Origin: Orthonyx spaldingii
Taxonomy: Eukaryota > Chordata > Aves > Passeriformes > Orthonychidae
Reading direction: 5' to 3'
NCBI GenBank assembly: GCA_013397795.1
Contig: VZTJ01001766.1
Span: 210,577 to 274,576, forward strand
DNA length: 64,000 nucleotides
A model generated the notes under the pieces. The model saw only the letters and a list, made by a program, of their open reading frames with translations, had not been told where the DNA came from and did no database searches. This document shows positions 35,614 to 45,560 of this stretch, piece by piece. Made by a program: the position numbers and the translations under genes. Positions within the stretch are counted from its first letter, which is position 1. The number at the start of each line of letters is the position of its first letter.

Positions 35614-37564
35614 GAGATAAAAAATATTAAATTGTGTGCATCAGAGCTGTTTGCAAACTGAATCACTCTGGAGTGGGGTAGGCCAAGCCAGAAGCTGCTA
35701 TAAAACAGCATTGCTGCTCTGAACCAAAATGCTAAGGCAGAGGCAGCCAGAAGAACCTTAGGCTTAATCCAGCATTCAGCAGAAAGATTCTCATTTACTG
35801 CAGCTCTCCCTGAGTCAGGCCCTGAGGGCTTGTCTGTACACAAAAATTAATCTGGATTAGGATGGGGCAGGAACTTAAAGTAAAGTAGCTCTTCTGGAAT
35901 AACTTCACTTCATAACAGGCAAGCCTCTGGACGGTTTGGTTGGGAAGCCTTGTGTTACATCACATTTGGGATGATGAAATGCATTCTGAAGAGAATGTCC
36001 TTGTGGTATTTGGTCACAATTACGCAGAGAACACTTAAAAACACATCCATTTCCTGCAGGAGGAGAAACAGAGCTCCCTGCAGATTTGGAGTTCTTTCCA
36101 GGGCTGGCTTGCCAGAACAGCTCTAAGGGGTTCCATCGTTGCTCTGTTTCCATTCACACTGAAAAAGTGCACAGAGTCTCACGTGCCCAGCACACAGCTC
36201 CCCTGACAGCAGTGTGTAGGGACAGGTGGAGCATCAGCCCAAACATGTATGTGACTCTTACTTAAGACCTGTTCCACACACATTGGCTCACGGGGAAGCA
36301 CTTCAGAGAATGAGTTCAGAGCCGTGTCTGAAATAATAAATGCTGCACAAGGACAGAAATGCTCCCTCTAAGTGAGCCTGAATTACACCCTTCTGGAGGG
36401 CAGGTGGGTCCCCCTTTCCAAGACCTGCACCTCTGCTTGCTCTGAGAGTCACACAGCAAGTACAGAAGGACAAAATGATGTTATTAAATTGGACATCACT
36501 GAGCAGAGTGATAAAATCATCATGCCTGGAAGGACCACCCGGCCTCCATATCCCACTATGCAGAGGACAGAAAGGTAGAAAATGTCTTGATGGTTGTGAG
36601 CCTTCTTCCTGCACTGAAACCATTTTTTCATTCAGGATTTTTTGTCCCACCTGACTGCTCTTGCATGGCTTTATTTCCAACAAGGTTTCAATGGCCTGGT
36701 AAATATTTCTACCAATACATACCCGCTCCCAAAGACTGTTTGCACTCGGCTCGAGTTAATTGTTCATAAGCAACAGTCCATAGGCATAAAAGTTTCCACA
36801 TATTATGTTTTCAGCTCTCTTGCTATTTGTTCTGTGAGGTGATAACATTGGTTTCTCTCTGGCTTTATCAGTCTTGCACAAGGACAAACGAGGAGCAAAA
36901 AGGAACCTCCCTTCTCTCCCCTGGAGTCTACAGTCAAGAAGCCAAAGCAGAGGAACAAGCCCTTGTCAGTCTGTATGCACAGCCTGGCTGGCAGAGTACA
37001 TTTTCCTTAACATGCCTAATCCCACAAGTATGTGGTGGCTTGCTCTGCAGAAACCTCAGCTTTTCAGGTGCTAGAAAATATGCATGTTCCATGTTACTTG
37101 ATAGCTTGCTCACATCCCTGTCTCCTGGAGGTACGCAATTGCTGACCCTCTCAGCTTTAACCCACTCTGAATAACACCCCTCACCATGCATCACTGCAAG
37201 GAATAACAATGTACTTGAGGTTTCTTTATGTTTTTCTGCTGTAAATCCAGAAAATAAGACCTGAATTATTCTTTTCTGTTTGCTGTGACAGACATGCAGT
37301 CCTTGCTTCCCAGCAGAGTGACTTGTGTATGCTGAGCTTTCCCACAGCTCCCTATGAAGACTGGGAAGAGCTGGTGAAGTTGGGGGTTGATTATGGAGCT
37401 TATCACAACCACAGAATAAAAAGTTATCATTGCTTCCCGGGTCCAACCCCCCTCAGGGGCAGAGGTGTACCAGTTGGCCTACTGGGCAGCACTGGGAGTT
37501 GAATGAGGGCTCTCCCAGTAGGTGGGAAGGATTTTCCCCCTTCTTAAAAGACTCTCTGAGGTTT

Positions 37565-37579
37565 AAAAAAAAAAAAAAA
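37565..37579. repeat. Poly(A) tract, 15 bases
   Basis: An uninterrupted A run follows GTTT and precedes GTGCTT. It is simple low-complexity sequence. Confidence 0.92.
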
Positions 37580-38754
37580 GTGCTTATTCTGGAATGAGGT
37601 GGAAGAACTAAATTGCCACATTTTTTGTAACCTACATGAAAGGGCTCACACAACTGCATCTCACTTTGCACAACAATCACCTGCCCTGTGCGGGACCAGC
37701 TCCATCCCCTGCACTGTCATTACCTCCTGGGTCTCCCACAGCCAGGCTGCAGGACAAGCTGCAGGCTCCCTCATCTCCTTCTCTTCTGGAGCTGTTCCAC
37801 TCTGTATAAACACCACTCATTGATGCAGCTGTTGGGAGACTTCCCACCTCCCCGGGGAGTGCTGCAACCACAAAATTATCCTCACCCTTGCTCTCGTCCA
37901 GTGGGTATTTAATTATTCTTACAAAGTGAAGTAATTCCGACTGAAGAAAGCAAGAGGCACCCGGGTCAGAGTACCCCGTCATTATCACAGTAGGGAGCAC
38001 TCTCCTAGGACATGAGATTTCCCAATCAGACGCTGAAAATACCGGGGGAAGCTGGGAAGAGAAATGTTATTGTTTTCTCCTCCATTTTGTGAATAGTTCC
38101 TCAGAATTCATGAGAATAACAGGGTTTGAGATAGATATTTATCTGTATGTGTATGTTTCTGGAAATGCTGAAATGAAATGTTTCAACATTTCCAAATTTC
38201 TTTTTTGCATTTAATCCAAAAACATTTGAGAATATGCATCATATTTGGCAAATAAGCGTGGCCACCCTGAAACCACATTTTTAGCAAATAAATGATTCAC
38301 TGAGTAAATTTAGCTCATCTTAAATGTCTATTTATATCACAGGAACACACCCTGTCACTGTTGGGACTTCACCATGTTGAGTCCTATCCAGCGCTCACAG
38401 CCAGACGTGCTCTACCACAAACAGCCTGAGAGGGAAAAATAAAGCCCTGCCTCTTTGCTTTTTGCAACAGCACAGATGTCAGCCTCCCTGTCTCAGAAGA
38501 GCTGTACCCCATCCTATAAACCTACCCCAGATCCCTCACATCATTTTGGGACTGGCAAGCAGAGCATCATCTTGCCAATCTCCTCTCCACCACCAGCACA
38601 GCAAAGCCATCCGTCCCTTTTTTAGTTCCTTCTCCCAGAAAAGTCATCTCAGAGAAAGCTTTGCCTTCCACTGGCAATACCCTGTGAATATCGAATGGGT
38701 TAATCCCCTTTAACCAGCATCCTGGTAATGAAAGGTTTCACTCTTTGTCACCTA

Positions 38755-39075
38755 ATGGTCTTGTGTCTAAAATAGAAGCCGAGCAGCCTTCACTCGAAAT
38801 GTTTTTAATCATTGTGGAATAAAAACCTAGCCTGGCTAGTGCCAACCAAAGAGATGTTTGTCTGCTCAGCAGATTTTATCAAAGCTTCCTTGATGTCTTT
38901 GCCTTTGTAATGCTAAGCACTTCACTGTTTGGCATATTTAAAGTAGGATGCGGTACATGTGAAGCATTTCACAGAGTGATGATGTATCGAGTGTGCTTTA
39001 GGAAGTAATGAAAGCAGCAGACTCATGATTTTTGAGCTTTTAATTACTTATTAAGTGGCATGACATAAAGGCTAC
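38755..39075. promoter_or_regulatory. Candidate conserved non-coding element
   Basis: About 320 bp of repeat-free AT-rich sequence with many developmental-enhancer-like words: TTTTTAATCATTGTGG, TTATCAAAGCTTCCTTGATG (TCF-like CAAAG), GATGATGTATCGAG and CTTTTAATTACTTATTAAGTGG (paired TAAT cores). It contains no long open frame. The texture is that of vertebrate conserved non-coding elements. The evidence is only compositional. Confidence 0.2.
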
Positions 39076-39616
39076 GGGGGAGATTTTTTTTTTTCAGCAT
39101 CCAACTTATTGACTTTGAAGTCGGTGCCTAAATACCCTTTGTGCCTTTGAAACTTTCCGTCTGCTCACAGGGGAACGTGCTGCTGCTCTGGGCTTTGTTT
39201 CACGCTGACCACATTTGTTCGGGGGAGAGGAGCCGAGGAATGGGAGCCTGCTCAGACACAGGTCTGTGCCTTCGACATGGTGGATAAAGATGAGGGACAG
39301 GCTAAATGCCCGTCCTTTGACAAAGGATAGAGAGAGGACCCTCAGCACAGAGCCTGGAGCAATGAGTTCTGACCCGGCCTCAAAAATGCCAGCACTACAG
39401 GGGGCAAATAACCATGGCAGCCCCCAGGGTGCTTTTAATGAGCTGAATCACAGTCCGAGTCCAGCTCTCCATCACTCACCAGCCACTGCCACAGCTGGTT
39501 TCAGCAGATGTCCCCTCTGACAGAAAGGGCCCGGCACAGCACAGTGGTTGGCCTCGCCACCATCTCCTTCAGGCCTGGTGTGACCGCTGTGACAAGAATG
39601 CCGAAGCTTCGGGAGC

Positions 39617-39653
39617 AATAAAGTCAGGAGAGGCCAGAAAGAAAAAAAAAAAA
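39617..39653 (+). other. AATAAA signal followed by an A-run (polyadenylation-like or retrocopy tail)
   Basis: GGGAGCAATAAAGTCAGGAG is followed about 20 bases later by a run of A. A poly(A) signal with an encoded A-tail at this spacing is what a processed retrocopy or 3' end would leave. The upstream ~230 bp do not translate into anything I recognise. Processed retrocopies are rare in birds because CR1 does not prime on poly(A), so this may be chance. Confidence 0.15.
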
Positions 39654-40173
39654 AGACCCTCAGGTTTAGGTTTGGGGATTTGTAGGTGGTTTAGGCTTTT
39701 TAAATTTTTTTTTTTGATATTCTGAAAGGAAAGGCTTTCCTCCCACTTATTCCCATGACAAACCAGGAGTCTGTGGCCTCATAGAAGGGTTTCTCTGGGA
39801 GGATGGAGCCAGATAAAGTGTTTTTCATGACAGTGAAGATGAAACCAGATCCTTCCCTTGCCACCATCTGTACCAACACTCGTTGTGTCACAGGATGTCC
39901 TTGTGGGCAGGGATCTCTTTGCTCAGTCAGCAGGTGACCCAGCAGTGAGAACACCTCTTTTTTGCAACTCCTACTGCTTCCAAGGAACCCTCATGACCAA
40001 GACACTCGCTCTGGCTCCGGAGGCTGCTGAATTCCTGGGGATCATGTCAAAGCTGGAGCTATATACGTGGGGGGAAACTCACCCTGCAGCTGCCCAAGGC
40101 ACCCTCTCATCCTCTGGTCTATGAAAAAGAGGTGTCATTCTGACATCTTGAATCAGGATCAAATGCTGCTTTC

Positions 40174-40217
40174 AAAAAGAAAGAAAACAGGAGGAAAAAA
40201 AGAGGAAAAAGAAGGGG
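40174..40217. repeat. A/G-rich homopurine tract
   Basis: A low-complexity run of AAAAAGAAAGAAAACAGGAGG and GAAAAAGAAGGGG sequence, interrupted by a single C. It explains the lysine-rich open frame at 40067-40336. Confidence 0.85.
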
Positions 40218-41540
40218 CTGCTGCTGAAAATCTGCCCTCTCCACTGATGGAGAAATGCAGTGCCAAAAGTGCAATATGTGTATTTTTATCCCCACTGAAG
40301 GAAAAAGCAAAGCCACAACTTCCCATGTTCAGCTAGTGACCAACACAAACATACAAGGGCTCAAGTGCATTTCTACCCCCTGGAAAAGTTTTCTTTAATT
40401 AGGACAGACACAGTGCTCAGTCAAAGAAACATCAATGTCCAGGCACACGATTTGATTAACCCACTTCTTACAATCTTTGCTGCTTGTTCAGATATTCCAG
40501 AGGGAAAAAAAAAAAGAGTGAGAAAGATTAAAATCCACTATGTTTCGAACAGTTGGGGATTTTTTCTTTCTATCATTTTCCCCCTAAAGAATGACAAATA
40601 CCAGTGTGATGCTTTTTTAATTTTCTGAGTCTGCAGAACATTGTCTCTAACTGGATTTTTCTCAGTACTGGTCAGATCTGCACAGGGTCATCCAGGCAGG
40701 CAGCTGCAAGAGGATTTGGTTCAGGAGTAGAATGACTCAAGCTGCTTCCCAGTATCACAAGCAGGACATGAAAGGCTGGTGTCCTGGTATTTCCCTCAAG
40801 CTTTATTAGGTCATATTATTTAGAAAATGTACTGCATAAAACAATAATTAGTTTTTTTAAAAAAATTCCTGCAGTCTGTATTGCTCATGATGGATTAATT
40901 TGCAGGCCTATTTTGGGTATAATTATTTTGCATTTATTACTGCAGGTCCAATAAAGAGCAGAGGTGAATGCTGTCAAAAAAAAAAGGGAGGCAAAGGGCT
41001 GAATATTAATATCTTCATTTTACTACTGGGAACTAAACATCAAAGGGACTAAGGGCCATGAAAAAAATACATCTAAGTTCAACATAAAGAACCTGAAGAG
41101 TCCATTTAGCAGAAACCCAAGTCTGAAGGTGCTGTGAGCATTTCACTTTTAGTGTTACAGTATTTTCTGGGATCCAGCGTTGCCCCTGGACATGGTGAGC
41201 TGGAAGTGGCCTGAGGTTTAGGTCATGATGAGCTCCTGAACATCCAGAAATGAGCCATTCCTCTGACTAATTCCCCAGTGGGATCCCACCCACTCAGTGC
41301 TCCATGCACAGGATCAGCCTGCCCACAAAGAGGGGCACTGATATCCCTTAAATCTTCCTGTGGCGTAAAGCTGGAAATCCCAGGAGGTGGGAAGTGGATG
41401 TTTGATGTGCTCCACAGCCTGAGGACAACCTCAGCTCTCTCCATCCCACCCATGTCCCTTAACAGCAGGTCAGCAGGCTGGTCTGGGGCAGGGGGACACT
41501 GCTCACTCACCTTTTGAAACTGGGGTGTTGCATATTAAAC

Positions 41541-41560
41541 CAGTCAAGTGCAGTCAAGTG
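41541..41560. repeat. Perfect 10-bp tandem duplication
   Basis: CAGTCAAGTG is repeated twice in direct succession. It is a minor local duplication. Confidence 0.95.
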
Positions 41561-42320
41561 TAAAGGATAAAAATAATAGTGGATCTCTGGCCCTTCCACA
41601 AGAACTTCTGGGAGAGCCTCACTTTAACAGGAGTTTTGGGCTCTCTTCTGTTGATCCAGTCTCTAAAGATTAGGTGCCACTATGGCTTATGTTGAAATGC
41701 AGAGAACATTTTATCAGACTGAGCCCCAAACAGCTTCACTTCTTGTTATAAGTCAGTGGTACATGAGGCACATCACCATGAGCTCCAAAGTTCACAGCTA
41801 ATGGGGGGGGATGTCCAAAAATTTGAACCAGGAATTTGTCTTCCCTCACTTGGAGTCCACTAACATCCTTTTTCAGAGACTCCATCATAGCATCGGGCTT
41901 GTGGGGGCCATTCCCTCACCTGGGACTTTTAAAATAATATTTATGCAGTGGTTTACTTGTTGTTGAGGGAAGAGAAGCGAGAATTTCCCCCCAAAGGCCT
42001 GAAGGAGAAGTTGGCCTCGGCGCAGATTGGAGGGGTTGGTGTCATGCCTGTCACACTGCAGGTCACGATGGGTGAGGTGAAAACCACCCAACGTGGTGAC
42101 ACGAGCTGACCTCCACTGGGAGTGAGCAGGGGCAGTGGGAAAAGTTGAAAGTGGCTTCATAACATCCTCTTTTCACCTTTGCAAGGAGCTGTTCAAAACC
42201 ACCCCAGGAAAGCCAGGAGAGGAGCTGAATTTTTGCGTAATTTTCAAAATCTGAAGGGCTTGTGTTTTGTTTAATGCACACATGCAATTCATGCTATGAG
42301 GATGTACCACAGAACACTTT

Positions 42321-42420
42321 GGGCCCAAATTGTATCCTACTTATGCCCAGTTTTCATCCACAGTAACTCACCTGGAGTCACTCCAGATTGACATCAGTGT
42401 AGCTAAAATCAGGATCTGAT
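42321..42420. repeat. Palindrome-centred ancient repeat relic (family not named)
   Basis: The stretch from GGGCCCAAATTGTATCC to AATCAGGATCTGAT is centred on the near-perfect palindrome CTGGAGTCACTCCAG at 42372-42386. CACAGTAACTCAC and ACATCAGTGTAGCT lie on the two sides. This arrangement resembles an old inverted-repeat family I recall from turtle and bird sequence (GGAGTAACTCCA flanked by ACACCAGTGTAACT and CAGAATTTGGCCC). I cannot name the family with confidence. Confidence 0.4.
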
Positions 42421-42882
42421 CTTTCATCTCCTCCAATGAAATAAGATTGGAGGGTTTAGACACTGATGGTCTATTTTCTCACTCAGTTCTCTTATACCAA
42501 CAGGGATCCTGTCTATAAAAGAATTTAATTATGTTTATTAGAACAATGTATGGTTTAGTGGGTGTCACCTGGGAGCAGCTCCTCAGTCAGGCCAACTGCC
42601 ACATGATAAATGAGCATAAACGAGCGAGATTACTTGGTGTTGCCCACTGCAGGAGCCTGGAGCTCATCAGCAGCTTTCTCTGCTCCAATCCCCTCCATGA
42701 AAAGTGGAAAACCAGAAGCGTGCAGCCTGCGCCTATGGGAGAGCGTGTGCAGGAGGGGAGGTGAACCTGGCATCGCGTTCGTGGGTATTTTTAAATAACT
42801 GCAGTGACTCCAGAGTAGTTTCCCATGTGGACACACACATATGTTCACACTCCCACTTACTTCAGTGTCTCTGAAATGAGAG

Positions 42883-42911
42883 TCTTTTCTTTTTCTTTCT
42901 TTCCTTTTTAG
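42883..42911. repeat. CTTT-rich pyrimidine tract
   Basis: TCTTTTCTTTTTCTTTCTTT followed by CCTTTTTAGG forms a pyrimidine tract ending in an acceptor-like AG. All three frames downstream hit stops within a short distance, so no exon is called. Confidence 0.8.
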
Positions 42912-43311
42912 GTGGTTTCTCTTTGGCGGCATTTGAAATAGAACTGTGAGGAAGTGACTGCGATTCCAGGGAAATAGTCTGATGCCCAAATGCTTCCTTT
43001 AGATGGCTGTGTCCAGGCAGCATCATCCCAACTAGTCACCCCCACCTGACCAGCTACTAAAGACCAGCCCTCTGAGGTCTGGAGCACCATTCATCTCCTC
43101 CTACAGCAGATGACTAAAATATGGCAGAGGAACTGCACCCCAAAGTGCCCATTCCTCTCCACTGACCATAAGGGTGTGATTGTGCAGATGATTCATAACA
43201 AAAGTGCCCATGCAGCAAGAGATAATGTGCAGATCCACAGGGTCTCTCAGACAAGCCTAAGGCATGGGATCTGCCTTCCCTGCCCAGATGGTTTGTGTTG
43301 TTACCCACCTT

Positions 43312-43450
43312 GGAATCACAGAATCACAGACTGGTTTGGGTTGGAAAGGACTTTAGATATTGTCTTATTCCAACCCCCTGTTGTGGTCAGTGATACCTTC
43401 CACTGGAGCAGGTTGCTCAGAGCCCCATTCAACCTGGCCTTGAACATGCC
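43312..43450 (-). mobile_element. CR1 LINE, short 3' fragment
   Basis: The plus strand starts GGAATCACAGAATCACAGAC, then TGGTTTGGGTTGGAAAGGAC and later GGTTGCTCAGAGCCCCATTC with AACCTGGCCTTGAACATG. This is the reverse complement of the CR1 3' UTR. Only about 140 bp remains. It faces a plus-strand CR1 copy about 475 bp downstream. Confidence 0.95.
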
Positions 43451-43924
43451 CTGTTGGAACAATAACTTCCATTATTTGGTCCTAAAATACATTAAAGCAT
43501 TTACAAGTCCCATTCAGGGGTTTTGTGCTCACTTGCATCACTGCTGTGTAACTTCCCAAACAGACAGATTTACGTGGGATTCAGTATCCCCAAAATCTTC
43601 CTCTGAGGAGCCTTTGTTATTTTTTCTTTGATAAAGACAAAGCCAAGAAGGGTTCGGATGAGTCAGCTTACAGGACCTGGAAGTTCCCCTCAGTCCATGT
43701 GCACATGCAGCTGAAGAATTCACAATTCACATGAGCAACACCCAGAGATAACATTACATAGTGTGGGCGAGCATCTATAATCCTCCACTCTGACCCACAA
43801 AGAGGGTAGCTTTTATTATCCCATCTCGAGGCTTTCAGCTTCAATGGGCTGTGGTTTGTACATCCAGAGGTTTCTGCCTTGGTTGTCTTGACTGTAGCCA
43901 AGGACTGATGGGGCAGAGGTAAGA
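43451..43924. other. Unique spacer between two inverted CR1 copies
   Basis: No gene or repeat is recognised. It separates the minus copy from the plus copy and would form the loop if the two paired. Confidence 0.6.
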
Positions 43925-44220
43925 CTTTTAGGAATTTTTACGAGGGCATGGAGTGATAGAACAAGGGGGAATTGCTATAAATGAAAAGAGAGCAGACTTA
44001 GATTAGATATTAGGAAGAAATCCTTTACTGTGAAGGTGGCGAGGCCCTGGCACAGGTTGCCCAGAGAAGCTGTGGCTGCCCCATCCTTGGAAGTGTTCAA
44101 GGCCAGGTTGGACGGGTCTTGGAGCAACCTGGGATAATGAAAGGTGTCCCTGCCCATGGCAGGGGGTTGGAGCTGGATGATTTTAAGGTCCCTTCCAACC
44201 CAACCCATTCCATGATTCCA
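43925..44220 (+). mobile_element. CR1 LINE, 5'-truncated, about 295 bp
   Basis: The copy contains ACGAGGGCATGGAGTGATAG, GACTTAGATTAGATATTAGG, GGCACAGGTTGCCCAGAGAA, CCTTGGAAGTGTTCAAGGCC and GTGTCCCTGCCCATGGCAGG. It ends TTTTAAGGTCCCTTCCAACC with CATTCCATGATTCC. It matches the commonest avian CR1 3' end closely and is one of the better preserved copies here. No intact coding region remains. Confidence 0.97.
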
Positions 44221-44564
44221 CACTATTTTAAGGCTTTTCGCCTGGGGATGTGTGTCTGCAGCTGGGGGGCCACCGTGCAGCTCAGTTTGCAGGATCAGAT
44301 ATTTGCAGAAGAGTAATTCAATGGTATCTGAGAACAATTAAACCAATATTTAGATGACATCTTCTTTCAAAAGAAGCTTTCTGAGTGCACCACAGACAAT
44401 AAGGAAACCTCACTCTCTGTGCAGGCTTAGCTTGAGAGTCCAGAGAGCAGCTCCAGAGCAAGTGACGAGGCAGCAGCCAGGACAGGGCCAAGCCTCCTGC
44501 CTCCTACCCCGTGCTGCCAACCACAAAGCATCCCCTCCCCTTTGTCAGGAAGGCTAATCCTGTA

Positions 44565-44715
44565 ATGTGACTCTTGAGCAACGCTTAGGAGCCTAAATAG
44601 AACTTCATTCCAAAATAGCGCGTATGAAAATGAAGATAAGGCTCAACAAGTTGTAACAGATGCCTGTTAATTAGTCATTGCAAGGCACTTTCCAATGCGA
44701 GCTGTGTTTCGGTGC
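44565..44715. promoter_or_regulatory. Candidate conserved non-coding element
   Basis: This repeat-free stretch has ATTCCAAAATAGCGCGTATG, ATGAAGATAAGGC (GATA-like) and GCCTGTTAATTAGTCATTGC (TAAT core next to an AP-1/MARE-like half). The retained CpG sites within AT-rich sequence are notable. Inference from word content only. Confidence 0.16.
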
Positions 44716-45164
44716 ACCAGCCATCCACAAAGGCTGCTGTCCCCTCTCTTCTCCAGGCATGAAGAAGGAGAAGGGAAAAGCCTGGACACCCTTATGTCCC
44801 TCAGACTCCCAGTCTGGCTGCAGCAAGGTGATCCCTGCTTTCTTTCTGACACTGGGCTCAGCCCAGCATTAAAAAGGCAGGAATTTGCGTTGCACACTCA
44901 CACTCAAATCCCAGCATCAGACAGTTCTGCGGGTGCAGGGCAATCTTGGGAGAAATCAGCCAGGACTTATGCACCCTTATATAAGCACAGACAACACACA
45001 CTGCTATCATTTTATTACTTTTGTCTTGATACTTGCGTTTTATCTTCATTTATGTCTCATATTTCTGAACCCAGCAGTAAACAGTTTCTCCCTCTTTCAT
45101 AACCCTTAATGATACAGGTTGCTTTTTCCCCAACTCTTTCAGATTACCATTTAAATTAACTATA

Positions 45165-45560
45165 TAAATCAGGCCCTGGCCTCTATTACATGGGAAAACA
45201 ATTGGGTTCTGTTTAACTTAGGAATCTGCAGTGTTTATAGATAGACAACCCCGAAGGTAAGTTACTAAACTAGTTTCTAGTTGCATTGATCTGTTGCCAG
45301 AATACATAAATTATTAACTGAGAAGTAACTCCCGAGAGTGTTGTGTATTTAAGTTCATATTTGGTAGGGCTGGGGATACGTGGCTTGGCCATAACTAGAC
45401 ACTAGAAATATTAATCACTTTCAAGTAGAATTCTATATTTTAATTGCCGAGAGGAGACTTCTTTCTTTCAGTGTCTGACTAAGAAACCTTTCCCTTGCTT
45501 AATTTAAGTTACCGCAGTGCAATCCTATGGGAAAACTCCCACTGATTTCCCTGAGGACTC
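45165..45560. promoter_or_regulatory. Candidate conserved AT-rich non-coding stretch
   Basis: The sequence is motif-dense, with ACAATTGGGTTCTG, ATAAATTATTAACTGAG, CTAGAAATATTAATCAC and TTTTAATTGCCGAGAGG, and is free of obvious simple repeats. It ends in an ancient-repeat-like ACTCCCACTGATTTCC word. It may be a regulatory element or an old unrecognised repeat. Confidence 0.15.

Larger units (their letters stand above)
32397..43311. other. Mostly unique non-coding sequence with old repeat relics
   Basis: No gene is recognised in nearly 11 kb. The block holds a CpG-enriched patch at about 33970-34200, the 48-position gap at 34371-34418, a MIR-like relic at 34850-34925 and poly(A) runs at 35600-35613 and 37565-37579. 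It also holds AATAAA-plus-A-run signatures at 39616-39653 and 40954-40986, a candidate conserved element at 38755-39075, a 10-bp duplication at 41541-41560, a palindrome-centred old repeat at 42321-42420 and a CTTT-rich tract at 42883-42911. The last ends in TTTTTAG, but no frame of useful length follows. Confidence 0.6.

Noticed and set aside
43651..43670. GGTTCGGATGAG, resembling a tRNA T-arm box
   Set aside because: No matching A box, acceptor stem or cloverleaf could be placed around it.
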